From Dactylorhiza incarnata (lineage: Eukaryota; Streptophyta; Magnoliopsida; Asparagales; Orchidaceae): a DNA stretch of 64,000 nt. Where the stretch lies: positions 3,758,501 through 3,822,500 of the forward strand of contig JAWHQI010000228.1 of assembly GCA_033032865.1 (NCBI GenBank), written 5' to 3'. The position numbers and the translations under genes were made by a program. Positions 45,737 to 57,851 of this stretch are shown in pieces; positions within the stretch are counted from its first letter, which is position 1; each line of letters begins with the position of its first letter. The notes under the pieces are model-generated. The model was given only the letters and a program-made list of their open reading frames with translations, did no database searches and had not been told where the DNA came from.

Positions 45737-46618
45737 TGTTGAAACAAGAGAACTAGTCTCGACGTTCGAAAGGGAGATGCAGCTAACCCTTACTTGACCT
45801 GAGCTAAATCCTTGACCAGTTACTAAGAACCGAAGAACCTTACCTTGAAGAACACTTAAGTCCACAAACGGACCGCTTAAGCTGCAGTGTGGAGGTCCCA
45901 CCACATACCCAGAAGCTCATAAGGAACTTCCCCTCCCAAGCCAATGTTGAGCCTGGGCACCTTGGAGGGCACTAAAGGTCACCTCACCGTCCAACTTCAA
46001 CGACAGGGGGAGGGAGGGGTAGTGCTTGCTCACAACACTCACGCGAGGGAGGGGGGAGGGGGGTACCAACAACCCTTCCCAAGGTGCCCATGGGGGTCTA
46101 TTTATAGACTTCCCAAAATTGGGCTGCGGATAGCCAAAATTCTGCTATCCGCAGCTCAACCACGAACCTAGATTGTCAAAATAAGAGGGGGGCGAGTGGA
46201 GGACGAGACATCCACTCCCCCCCTTGCCCAGGGTCGAACAAGTGGACCGAGGTCCACCACCCTTACTGGGCGAGTGGACCTTACGGTCCACTCAACCCAC
46301 CGGGCGAGTGGACCCTTGGTCCACTCGCCCAGCTGCATGGGGAGAGTGGACCATAGGTCCACTCGCCCTGACCCTTGGGCGAGTGGACCCATGGTCCACA
46401 CGCCCCCACTCGGGCGAGTGGACCAAAGGTCAACTCGCCTGGGTCCTTGGGCGAGTGGACCCAAGGTCCACTCGTCCAAGGAGGTCTACCCCCCCAGGCC
46501 TTCTCTTTCTGGTCTTGACGACCTCCGACTGTTTGGTCTGCTGCGTCACGGTCACCCTTTCTACCATGACCTCATCCGCGTCGGGTCACACCAACTCAGA
46601 AAATATGAGGGTTGTACA
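45737..46618 (-). repeat. H LTR (3' LTR in element orientation)
   Basis: 882 bp. It carries eight or so hairpin units GTGGACC-N3-GGTCCAC between 46240 and 46480, and TATTTATA at 46099-46106 (TATAAATA on minus). Long open frames here on both strands are by-products of the palindromes. Confidence 0.92.
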
Positions 46619-46770
46619 CAATCCCCGCTCTTTTAGAGCTTGCCTTAAGCTCGGAAAGAAAGTTCAACCCACCTATTTGACGAGTAGGTGGGACCTTAGG
46701 GGAATCCACAGAGGGACCTGCCAACCGGATACTCCTGCCGAGTATATAAGTTGAACCTGACATAAGGCAG

Positions 46771-47335
46771 AAGGCGAACCTTTCTCCACTTAACAACCGT
46801 CCTATGAGCCGAGCTCAGTTGGAGGTGGAGAAAGCTCAACACCTTAGGTCGAATTAAACTTGACCTGAGGTGGAGAAAAACTCAACACCTCTAGTCGAGA
46901 CTAGCTCGACCAGAGGTGGAAGGCAAATCTTTCTCCACTTAACAACCCTCCTGTGAGCCGAGCTCAGCTGGAGGTGGAGAAAGCTTAACACCTCAGGTCG
47001 AATTAAACTTGACCTGAGGTGGAGAAAAACTCAACACCTCTAGTCGAGACAAGCTCGACCAGAGGTGGAAGGCAAACCTTTCTCAACTTAACAACCCTCC
47101 TGTGAGCCGAGCTCAGCTGGAGGTGGAGAAAGCTTAACACCTCAGGTCGAATTAAACTTGACCTGAGGTGGAGAAAAACTCAATACCTCTAGTCGAGCCG
47201 AGCTCGACCAGAGATGGAAGGCAAACCTTTCTCCACTTAACAACCCTCTTGTGAGCCGAGCTCAGCTGGAGGTGTTGAAAGCTCAACACCTCAGGTCAAA
47301 TTAAACTTGACCTGAGGTGGAGAAAAATCAACATC
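46771..47335. repeat. H tandem repeat 1, 149-bp units
   Basis: Units start at 46771, 46920, 47069 and 47218, an exact 149-bp step; the last is partial. Each contains a perfect palindrome with 10-bp arms, ACCTCAGGTC-N11-GACCTGAGGT, and a second one around CTCTAGTCGAG/CTCGACCAGAG. Confidence 0.92.
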
Positions 47336-47339
47336 TTCC

Positions 47340-48030
47340 CAACACCAACTGGGAGCGGAGAACCAGTCCACGTCCCAGGTCCTTACCTTCACCTAGAGGC
47401 AGAGGAACTCAACCATCTTATTGAAGCAGCTGGGGCAGAGATCCAATCCACGTCCTAGGTGCTTACCTTCACTTAGAGGCAGAGGAACTCCACCATATTA
47501 TTGAAGCAGCCGGGGCAGAGATCCAATCCATGTCCTGGGTGCTTACCTTCACCTAGAGGCAGAGGAACTCGACCATCTTATTGAAGCAACTGGGGGCAGA
47601 GAAAAATTCCACGTCCTAGGTGCTTACCTTCACCTAGAGGCAGAGGAAATCGACCATCTTATCAAAGCAACTGGGGGCAGATAACTAGTCCACGTCCTAT
47701 GTGCTTACCTTCACCTAGAGGCAGAGGAACTCGACCATCTTATCAAAGCAACTGGGAGAAGAGAACCAATCCTCGTCCTAGGGGCTTAGCTTACCTGGAG
47801 GCAGAGGAATTCAACACGTTTCCAAACCAATTGGGGGCGGAGTACCTGTCCACGTCCTAGGGGCTTAGCTTGCTTGGAGGCAGAGGAACCCAGCACCTTC
47901 CCAAACCAATTGGGGGCGGAGTACCCGTCCGAGTCCTAGGGCCTAGCTTACCTGGAGGCGGAGAAACTCAACACTTTTCAAACCAACTGGAGGTGGAATA
48001 CACATCCACGTCCTAGGGGCCTAGCCTACT
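47340..48030. repeat. H tandem repeat 2, about 80-bp units
   Basis: GGCAGAGGAA recurs at 47398, 47478, 47558 and 47639 and onward with 80-81-bp steps; about eight units, diverging to the right. Confidence 0.85.
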
Positions 48031-48039
48031 TAGAGGCGG

Positions 48040-48715
48040 ATCGACCCAATGAATCTCCCATCTGCTGGCATGACTGATCCCGGAGAATGGTCTCTAGTCA
48101 GGTATCTTACCAACTGGGGGCGGAGTACCCATCCACGTCCTAGGTGCTTACCTTCACCTGGAGGCAAAGGAACTCAACACCTTCCCAAGATACATAGTCG
48201 AATAGCGAGTCGACCCGATGAGTCTCCCATCTGCCGGCATGACTGAGCCCGGAGAATGGTCTCTAGTCGGGGATCTTACCAACTGGGGGCAGAATACCCA
48301 TCCATGTCCTAGGTGCTTACCTTCAAATGGAGGTAGAGGAACTTAACACCTTCCCAAGCTACTTAATCGAGTAGCGACTCGACCCGATGAGTCTCACATA
48401 TGCTGGCATGACTGAGCCCGGAGAATGGTCTCTAGTCGAGGATCTTACCAACTGGGGGCGGAGTACCCATCCACGTCCTAGGTGATTACCTTCACCTGGA
48501 GGTAGAGGAACTCAACATCTTCCTAAGCTACTTAGTTGAGTAACGAGTTGACCCGATGAGTCTCCCATCTGCCGGCATGACTGAGCCCGGAGAATGGTCT
48601 CTAGTCGGGGATCTTACCAATTGGGGGGGGAGTACCCATCCACGTCCTAAGTGCTTACCTTCACCTGGAGGCAGAGGAACTCAACACCTTCCCAAGCTAC
48701 TTAGCATAGGCATTA
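48040..48715. repeat. H tandem repeat 3, 169-bp units
   Basis: AGTCTCCCAT-type marks at 48052, 48221, 48390 and 48559, a 169-bp step. Each unit contains one repeat-2-like 80-bp segment plus about 89 bp of extra sequence (GGCATGACTGAGCCCGGAG), so it looks like a higher-order derivative. Confidence 0.88.
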
Positions 48716-48839
48716 CCTGAAACCTTTTTCATTCATCATCGAGGAGCTACATGCTTATTACAATGCGCCTCTTTGGGCCTACTTGATCACATGCACCTTG
48801 ACCATCTCCTTCATTACTTCCTCCATCTTCTTTGTCTTC

Positions 48840-49498
48840 TTATTCCTTTTCTTTCTCCTGGTCCTTCCTGCTTCGCTTGACAACCTGGAGGCGGAGGACT
48901 TGTTCCTGAAACCGATCCATGTAGCTTCCTAGCGTCTCCCCCTGCCTCTGTCGAATCAAGAACAGGGCTTCCGTTCCCTTCCACCTCTTCTTCGAGGTGG
49001 AGAATCTCAGTAAGAAGCTTCGGCGCAGGTCCTTGAAGTTGTAGATGACACCTGACAAGAGCTGATGGAACCAGTCTTCTGCCCCTCCCTTGAAAGTGCT
49101 GGCGAAGAGCTTGCAGTTGGAGACGTCCGTCATCTGCCTGATCGAGGCCATTTCTTCGAACACAGGAGATGCTGGAGAGGGTCGCTCTTCCCTGCGTAGT
49201 AGGACATGGCAGGCTCGCCGAACCCGTCTGGAATGGGAGCTGAGGTTATCAGCTCGAAGAAAGGATTTCTCCACCCTCCGTGGTGAGACGGGGGCACTCT
49301 CCCAACCCCCTCACCGTGGCAGCTGGTCCTGGGCGAGCTGTTGAAGAGCACTCGCGCTTGGAGGCTCAAACCTTCCTCCGAGGCAGGTTCCTTCCCTTCC
49401 TGATATGCTTGATCTGCCTTCCCTGCTTCCTCTTCCCCTGTCAACGACCGCGACCCGTTGGGAGGAGGTGAGTTCCTTGGATCTTCGCTTCCAGCCAT
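48840..49498 (-). pseudogene. gag: H gag (frameshifted)
   Basis: The minus-strand frame starts MAGSEDPRNSPPPNGSRS (49498). It reads through a capsid beginning (SAPIPDGFGEPAMSYYAGKS, DPLQHLL), then shifts frame near 49160 into FEEMASIRQMTDVSNCKLFA, GGAEDWFHQL, FKDLRRSFLLRF and RQRQGETLGSYMDRFQEQVL. This is the retrotransposon gag domain of Ty3/gypsy (PF03732 type), ending in a Lys-rich tail at 48840. No zinc knuckle follows. Only the capsid core is present, so packaging would need a helper element. Confidence 0.85.
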
Positions 49499-49552
49499 GG
49501 GACTTGCCCAGAGCTTTCCGAACTAGCTGCATCCACGCTCACCGCACTAGAA

Positions 49553-50411
49553 TGTTGAAACCAGAGAACTAGTCTCGATGTTCGAAAGGGAGATGCAGCT
49601 AAGCCTTACTTGACCCGAGCTAAACCCTTGACCAGTTACTAAGAACCGAATAACCTTACCTTGAAGAACACTTAAGTCCACAAACGGACCACTTAAGCTG
49701 CAGCGTGGAGGTCCCACCACATACTCAGAAGCTCACAAGGAACATCCCCTCCCAAGCCAATACTGAGCCTGGGCACCTTGGAGGGCACTAAAGGTCACCT
49801 CACCGTCCACCTTCAACGACAGGGGGAGGGAGGTGTAGTGCTTGCTCACAACACTCACGCGAGGGAGGGGGGGTCCAACAACCCTTCCCAAGGTGCCCAT
49901 GGGGGTCTATTTATAGACTTCCCAAAATTGGGCTGCGGATAGCCAAAATTCTTCTATTCGGAGCTCAACGACGAACCTGGATGGTCAAAACAAGGGGGGG
50001 GGGGGGGGGGGGGGGGGCGAGTGGAGGACGAGACGTCCACTTCCCCCCTTGCTGGGGGTCAAACGAGTGGGCCGAGGTCCACTCAACCCACCAGGCGAGT
50101 GGACCCTTAGTCCACTCGCCCAGCTATATGGGGCGAGTGGACCATAGGTCCACTCTCCCTTACCCTTGGGCGAGTGGACTCATGGTCCACTCGCCCGGGT
50201 CCTTGGGCGAGTGGACCAAGGGTCCACTCGCCCGGGGCCTTGGGCGAGTGGACCCAAGGTCCACTCGTCCAAGGAGGTCTACCCCCCTGGGCCTTCTCTT
50301 TCTGGTCTTGACGACCTCCGACGGTTTGGTTTGCTGCGTCACGGTCACCCTTTCTACCATGACCTCATCCACGTCGGGTCACACCGACTCAGAAAATATG
50401 AGGGTTGTACA
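49553..50411 (-). repeat. H LTR (5' LTR in element orientation)
   Basis: 859 bp. TATTTATA at 49908-49915. A G-run of 24 (49994-50017) sits where the other LTR has about six. Fewer hairpin units than the partner LTR (about five, 50085-50275). Confidence 0.92.
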
Positions 50412-53400
50412 CCCAAATTTATTAGAAATTATTTAATAAGCCCATATATGATTATATTATATGAAAAGTTGGAAATCTGAATTTTGATATCTTTACAACT
50501 TCTGGAACTATATTGGGCACATATTAGTTAGAGGATCATGTTGTCTCCCATTTAAGTCAAGTTATCACTTGAGGACAATTTGGTCTGCGAATAGTAAAAC
50601 TGAATTATTTGATTTAGACCCCATCTGATCTTCACATAGAATAATTAACTCCCTGATCATTGTGTATGCATAGATTGATTAAAGGATTAACCATTAGTGA
50701 CATATACTAGATGTAAGGGTTGGGGTGCATTTAATAAAACTATCAATTCAGGATTTGACATCGATATGATAGAGATGTGAGGAATGACGTGTCACATTCT
50801 AGAAATGACAAGACCCCTAGAATGGTTTTTGGCATGATTTGGTCATGACATATAACTAGGATAACCAAAGTGGCCTTAGAGGACCAGATGGCAGGTAATG
50901 ACCCTTGGCCTACATTTAGTAGTTCTATACCACCTAGACTAAAATTGGTCAAATGAGCTTCAAAATGATGAATTGACCTCACCATAACTCTTATAACACT
51001 TAAAAGAGGTCATAGATTCACCATGGACACATTGGATTCAACCAAATGGGTCAAGTTGACCAAAGTCAACTTTGACCCTAAATTGGTCAAATCACCATAC
51101 CAAGGGCCAATTTGCTATCAAATGATCAAAGTGATCCCACTAACCTCTCCCCAACTTCTCAGGGAGGTCAATGGATGCCAAATAACCCATTGGGTTCAAT
51201 CCCATGGGTAAAATTGACCAAAGTCAACCCTAGCCCCAAATTGGTCAAACCACCCTATTAAGGGTTTAATTAACCAATTTGACTTTCCAAAGTGTTCCTG
51301 CCCATTAAGGGAGGCCACTGGGTCAACATTGACCCATTGGTCCCAATCAATTTCACAAATTTGACCAAAGTCAACCTTTGGTCATTAAACCCCCAATTTA
51401 GCCTATATGGGTTCAATTAGCCCAATGTGGACCCCACAATGACCCAACTAATGTTGGATGGTGTCGAGCGACTCATGAACATCATGCGGGGATAGACCAC
51501 TCATCAATTTGACCAACTCAACTCAAAAGTCAACATTTGGTCAAATTGGCCTAAATGGGGACCAAGAGAAATAAAACCCAATTCACATGGGCTAAGGCCC
51601 TCATACTAAGCCCAATTTGAAGCAGAATGGTTAAATTACCTCTCATATCCCCAAATTTTTGGAAACATGGGGCATGCAATGGTGAAATTGGGATTTCCCC
51701 CAATTTTCACATAAGAGCAAGAAGGGAATTTAAAATTTTAGTGCCATTTGAAACTCAATTCTCTTTCCTGATCTCAGCCTGAACTCCCATAGAGATTCCC
51801 CATCAGTTCCAGTGGAACTCCATGCCAAATGGCAACTAGGAGGAATAACCTATGCTGGGCCAAAATTACCCTTTAATGGTGGAATGGTTTTAAGCTCTCC
51901 TCAGCCCCATTTGTGATCACCACAAGCTTCAGAATGCTGAGAGGAGTAGAAGCCCTCTCTTGGAGAGGAGAACCGGCCACTGGAAGGGGAAAACACAATG
52001 GGAGCTCGATCTAAAGCTTCAACAATGGTAAATGGGTAAATGTCCACCAATCGAGCCCAATAAAGGTCAGATCCCTCATATCTCCCTCTATGGTAGATCT
52101 TTAGGTGATGAGAATCGGGCCTCATTTGAGATTTTGTTCCCAAAAATCCATGGCCGAATGGGAGAAAATGTACATGTTAGAAATCAGGGTTTAGGCCATG
52201 AATTATTATAATTTCTATCCCAAACGATTGCTTGCCTCAAAACAATGCTTTTTGGACGGGAAGAATCATCAAGAATTGAAAGAGTATTGGTCAAAACAAC
52301 CTCAAAACCTATTTTTCTCGTTGGCTCATGAAGAAGATGAACTGTAATGTGCATCAAAATGTGTGCATTGATCATATATGTATATAATTAATTTTATTGT
52401 CACATTTTTATGAGTAGCTTACATGCTGAGATTAGCGAGCATAGACCCTTTTTCTGTAATAATGGTAAACATAAAAATTGTAGCCCTCTGAGTTAACTTT
52501 AATTTGGCACTGGTTTTGTGACATTTGGAGAAATGTAACTCCCTGGGCACTAATTTTACTGAAGGGTGTACAAAGTGAACCCTAGGTACTGAACTCAGTG
52601 CCCCTATCATATGGCTCATCCAAATGAGCTAATTTTTGGAACATGCATGGGTTATACCAAAACGCACCGCTTGCCAAAATATAGGAATTTTTAGAAAATA
52701 TCTTTCTAAAGTTTTTGGAATTTTTTAATATTACATGCATGGATTAAATAAATGTCTAAATGAACCTAAATGACCCCAGAATTTTGGTGGGTGTCACTCG
52801 AGGGCATAATTGGCCTCTGATAAAAATTTCAGAGCTTTTGGATATGTGCATTCATGGGAAAATTCATTTGCATGTCTAGGGTCTTTAACGTAAATGTGCC
52901 TAAGTCGCATTTGAGGTATTTGAACTATGATGTTAGTCACCGCTCACTTATTCTTATGAAATTCAATACCTGCATGCATTGTGTTGAAAAACACCATCTC
53001 TGAGTGTTTGGAACCATTTGGGGATAAATTTCACCAAATTCATTAATTAATTCAAATTATCCCTTTTATGTAATTTTATTCATATAGTGCCTTTAATGAT
53101 TGGGAAAATTTCCAAACTCTGGAATTTGCCTTCTTAGGTTATAGATCATTTTGGGAAATATTTTAGTTATCTTTAGAACTATTTTTCCCATTGAAATAAT
53201 TATAAATCCAATATTTCCCTTTTTTTTTCTTAGGAGGAAATACCCATAGAAGTGAACGTAAATTTGAATAAAATTTTGTTAGTATCAATTTTGGATCCAC
53301 ATAAACCACTATAAATATTCTTAGAATTTTTGGATTAATAATTATAAGGGTTTATTCATTATCTTGGATATTCATTATTTGTGTATTTATTTAATTTTGT

Positions 53401-54176
53401 ATAAATCACCTGATGGTATATTATGAATCTTTGTTAGTAATAATTTTAGATCATTATAAGTATCTGTAAATTTCCTTATAAATTTTGGATGATTAATTTT
53501 GGTACTTCCTTCAACAACTAAAATATTCATGTTTTAGGAATTTATATAATTATGGAGTAACTATTGGCTAGAAATTTAAGATACTCTGGACACATGTTTA
53601 GTAGGTGAATTTATATGTCTGAATTTATACTCTGGACTCTGGTCAGTTGAATATGAAGATTGTATAGGTGTCTAATGTGGGCCTTAAGTTCATACTTAGG
53701 TTGCTTGCGGATATCCAAAGTGTGGAAAACGATATTAGACCTCATTAAGGGTCCCACACTCAACCCATCAGCATTAAGTTATTATGTGGAAGTAAACCAA
53801 CCTTAGTAGGATAGGTCATCTTAGGGTTAATACTTAAGGGTGAAGTCAGGAAATGACTAAGGTGAACCCTTGCTTAAGGGTGATGACGGAATAGGAGTGT
53901 GGGTTCAAGTAAGGCTGAGAATTTAAGTGTGTGTAGTTCCTAGGTGAAGAAGGGAACTAGAGGTTAGAATGTGGTGACGGGTGAGTTAGCCCTCGGTCAC
54001 AAGTCATAGTGGTGTTGGGGATCAAAAGAACTACCCTACTCCAAAGTACTATGCTTAACTCATCTTAGGTGATCATAACAACTAAAGAGGAAAAAGGGGG
54101 TATATGTAAAAGGTAGCCTATAATAAGACTAAGTTCCCTGCGAAGAAAGAGGTTTGGGTTGTCAGCCCATCACACC
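50412..54176 (+). repeat. Element G 3' LTR or flank, continued; non-coding
   Basis: It resumes after the TSD of H. AT-rich, no credible genes. TTGACC/GGTCAA words cluster at about 50940-51545. A CTTCCTTCA core like those before H recurs near 53512, which supports one continuous region. The LTR end seen at 26433 is not reached before C2 starts. Assignment as one very long LTR is inference. Confidence 0.4.
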
Positions 54177-55848
54177 TGTTGGGAAAAACCCCTTTTGATT
54201 TAACATAATAAATTATTTAAAAGTGATTTTATCTACTAGGATTAAATTAACCATTGCATAGTGAGGGTAATATGGTCATTAGATTTCTTAGGATATCACA
54301 CTCAACATAGGCTGTCAGGACCAGATCAAGGGAAGCAAAATTGGGCTAAGTTAACATTTGCGTCAAATAGAATTCGACGCAGCATCGAGTCCATATCGAC
54401 GCTGCTCTGACTAGAAGTCCAAGTGGTTCAAACCCTCTGTCGAAGTAACTCAAGTCGACGTAACGTCGAATAGATGTCGACGTAGAGGTCAGGGACTTGT
54501 CGGAGTAACTAGAGAAGTCGACGTAGCTTCTACTTCAAATCGATGCAGAAGATGTCATCTGTCGAAGCCATCTAAAGTCGACGTGACGTCGACTTCATCT
54601 AGACATAGAAGATGAAGCTCAGAGCCATGCAGATCAACACGACGTACACGTCGATAAGATTTCGATGCAACGTCGACTAGCAGAGTTCTGTCGGAGCACA
54701 GATGAAATGGAAGCAGCTCCTAGAAGAACTCGAAGCTACGTCGATAAGAGAAGAAATGAATTCGACGCTACGTAGAATACAGTCTATAAAAGGTAATCTC
54801 TTCAGATGTCTCTCTGATCCTTCTTTCATGGCCCACATCCATCAAGACCATTCCCCAACGGCTCAATAATTGCCTGAAATATAAAGGAGCATTAAATAAG
54901 GACACAAAAGGTTTCTTGGAACCATATTCCTTGTAGGTGGTCGGGACGAGAATTAAAGAGGAAAGAAAGAGAAAGTGATAAGCAGATTACCTTATCAAGG
55001 CATATCAGAAAGGGAAACACATTCAAATTTGAAAAAGAGAGAATAAAAAGACAAGAGAAGATAGAGGCAGATAAGGCATTAATCACAATCAGTCGTCTCC
55101 TTCATTTTTCTAGGGCTTCCTCTTCTTCTCCATCTCTCTCAGGAACCCTAATCAAGACTAAAAAAGAAAAGAGAAATACAACTATTCTTCATGTAAGAGA
55201 ACAGTAGATCTGATAGCTGCTTCTCATCACCATCATATAGCAGCAGGATCTGAATCAGCAGAAGTCAAGAAGAATCTGACAATCAAAGTCTCTGTAGTTC
55301 AGCTTCATCAAAAGCAGAGACTAACCAAGATCAGATTCTGTGGGACTTCACATTGGCTGTTCTTCAATCAGCCATCACAAGAATTCTGAGAATAAAATTC
55401 ATACAACATTCTTTCTTCTCTTTCTCTTTCTATTTCCTGTAAAAGAGTTTTATTAATCCCTCTTCAATGGATTCAGTGGTTCAAGATCTCCTTACCAAAA
55501 GATCTGGTGGATCATGATCTCCTTATCAAATGATCTGTGGTTCTAAGAGTCTCCTGATCAAAAGACTCAGGCACATGTGGTGCATTCCTACCAGGTAGTA
55601 GAAGAGGGAGTACCCAGGGTTTCGGGAACCTCTATAAAATTCATTATGTATGTGCTGTGATTTTCTATGTTGTCCTAGTCTTTTATTCTACACTTTATTT
55701 CCTGCATTCTTTATTCTGCCTGGATTGTTAAGCATAACTCTTCAGAGTAATTTATTGTTAAACACAGTTAGGATAGAAATATTTTAAAACTCTATTCACC
55801 CCCCCCCCCCCCTTTAGAGGAATCTTAGAGGCAAACTGTTCACTTTCA
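54177..55848 (+). repeat. C2 5' LTR
   Basis: 1672 bp, TGTTGGGAAAAACCCC to CACTTTCA. Palindromes of the CGTCGA-N7-TCGACG type fill 54361-54780, directly upstream of the TATA box at 54785. 36-bp-type repeats lie at 55465-55575. A C-run of 14 (55799-55812) is at the conserved ATTCACCCCC site. The preceding ACACC would be the left TSD; the right one lies beyond the window. Confidence 0.9.
54785..54792 (+). promoter_or_regulatory. TATA box of C2 LTR
   Basis: TATAAAAG immediately downstream of the palindrome field. Confidence 0.6.
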
Positions 55849-55850
55849 AT

Positions 55851-55861
55851 TGGTATCAGAG
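55851..55861 (+). other. Primer-binding site of C2
   Basis: TGGTATCAGAG two bases after the LTR end; tRNA-Met type. Confidence 0.88.
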
Positions 55862-55948
55862 GGAGGTTGATCAATAAAAGCCTAACACCTTGATCAAAAA
55901 TATCTCCTACTCTTATTTCTTTTTCTATAATTATATTTTATAAAGAAA

Positions 55949-57760
55949 ATGAGCTCTAAGGATTATGCATCTACAAGACCTCCAGTGTGTAATCTGAATA
56001 AGTTTACACTCTGGAAGGCTAGAATAAAATTATATATGAACTCTATATATGAGGAAATTTTCAATGTCATCCTCACAGGTCCACCAACCCCAATAAGGAA
56101 AGATTCCACTAGAAAGGTCATACAAACCTCAGTTCCTAGAGCTGAATGGACTGAGGATGAGAAGAAGGTCAAGGCATGTGATGTCAAGGCCATGAACATA
56201 TTGGTCTCAACTATGTCTGATGACATATTTCAGAAAGTTGCTGACTACAACTCTACAAAAGAGATCTAGGAATCTCTCTCCAGACTAGTTGAAGGAAGTT
56301 CTGATGAAAGGAAAGACAAAAAGGCTCTTCTCAAATCTCAATATGAAAATTTTAAGAAAAAGGCTGATGATAGCATTACAGAAATGTATGACAGATTCAG
56401 CCTCATCATAAATGAGCTGAGAGGGCTTGACAAGGGCATCTCTCTGACAGAGATTAATGACAAGCTCCTCATGTGCTTCCCTAGTACATGGGACTCTAGA
56501 ATATGGGCTATCAGGGATTCTAGATGCCTCTGGGAGATTTCAACTAATGCTCTATTAGGAAAGCTCAAGTTGTATGAGCTCCTACTCAAAAGCAGGGCTG
56601 AGTTAGAAGCCCAAGAAAGGTCACCTACTTCCAAGGAGAGGACTATTGCACTACAAAGTGCAGAAGCAGAGTCCTCTACTACTGAAGAAGAAATGTTTAA
56701 TCTCTTGGCTAGGAGATTCAAGAAGTGGGCTAGGACAGAAGATTCCAGAAGGAGAGAGAGAAGTTCAAGCAAGCCAAGGTATGATAAAACTCCTAAACAG
56801 GAAATAAGCTGTTTTCTTGCAGGAAACCAGGACACTTTTCTACTGAATGTCCTGAGGAAGACAAGAACAAGAAAAACAAGCAGAAGAAGGAGCACGGAAA
56901 AAATCCTTCATGAGAAAGGATAAAAAAGGAGAAAGAGGTCTCTTAGCTGAGACCTGGAGTGATTCAGATTCAGAATCAAGCTCCTCCTCATCTGATGATG
57001 GTGAAGATAGTGGACCAGAAGAATCTTGCCTAATGGCTTTGGAAGATTCCACTAATGGTTTTGAGGTAAGCATCTTTGAAGATTTTGACTTTTCTTCAAA
57101 AGATTTTACAAGATGTTTTAAAGAATTCTGCCAAGACTATATTGACAATCAAATGGAACTTGAAATAATCAAGTCTGAAACAAGGGCTATTAATTTAGAT
57201 CCTTTATCCTCAGTTAACAATAAACTGAAATGTGAATTGTTTAAGAATGAAGAAGAAATAAATTTCTTAGATAAGGAAAATTTAGTCCTAAGAAAAGAAC
57301 TCTCAAAAGCAAAGGCCTTTGAAAACTCCCTCAATGGAAGGAGTCAAAAGATCAAAGAGATCTCACAAAATCTCTCTAAGGAATTTGATCATCTTAATCA
57401 AGAATCACAATCACTCACCAGCAAACTTGTTTGTGACAGACCAAGGACATCTGTTAGATATAGGCTTGATAATTTATTAGAATCTTGTGGAGAACATGAT
57501 AAAAATAACCCTAATAAAATCACCACATTTAATAGGGTAAACACTAGTAATGAATCAGTAATCCTAGGTAAACTGCCCATAGAAAATTTAGATCTCCCTA
57601 TGGAAAATGAATGTGCTACATGCAGAAGTTATAAAATGAAATACAAGAGATGGATGAAACTTTTGATGAGTATAGAAATAATTACCAAGCACATATTGAT
57701 TATGTCATTTCCACTCTTAAAAATAGCACAAATGCCTACAATAAAGCCAGACATGATTTA
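55949..57760 (+). pseudogene. gag: C2 gag with long coiled-coil tail (broken)
   Basis: ATG 55949, MSSKDYASTRPPVCNLNKFT. The capsid includes STMSDDIFQKVADYNSTKEI (stop at 56267), ISLTEINDKLLMCF and LLGKLKLYELL. A CCHC knuckle near 56812 is destroyed by a one-base loss in a T-run. Then a basic stretch, an acidic Ser patch (SDSESSSSSSDDGEDSG), a long coiled coil (57150-57420) and CATCRSYKMK before another frameshift near 57650. The frame continues at 57650 with MDETFDEYRNNYQAHIDYVI, which matches D gag. The size and coiled-coil tail are Sirevirus traits. Confidence 0.85.
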
Positions 57761-57851
57761 ATGATCAAGAATGATAAATTATGGTCAGAAATCCACTTGC
57801 TTAAGAATGTTATAAATTCAAATTCACAAGCCATGCATGATATGAATCATA

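Larger units (their letters stand above)
45737..50411 (-). mobile_element. Element H: gag-only gypsy retrotransposon packed with tandem repeats
   Basis: LTRs 45737-46618 and 49553-50411 (TGTTGAAAC...TTGTACA on plus), perfect TSD CCCAA (45732-45736, 50412-50416). Orientation is minus from the gag frame and from TATAAATA on the minus strand of both LTRs. The 2.9-kb interior consists of gag (48840-49498) and about 2 kb of three tandem-repeat families. No pol. Non-autonomous. Confidence 0.92.

Noticed and set aside
46190..46760. Long frames in the H LTR on both strands
   Set aside because: By-products of GC-rich palindromes; repeated in the other LTR with different ends.
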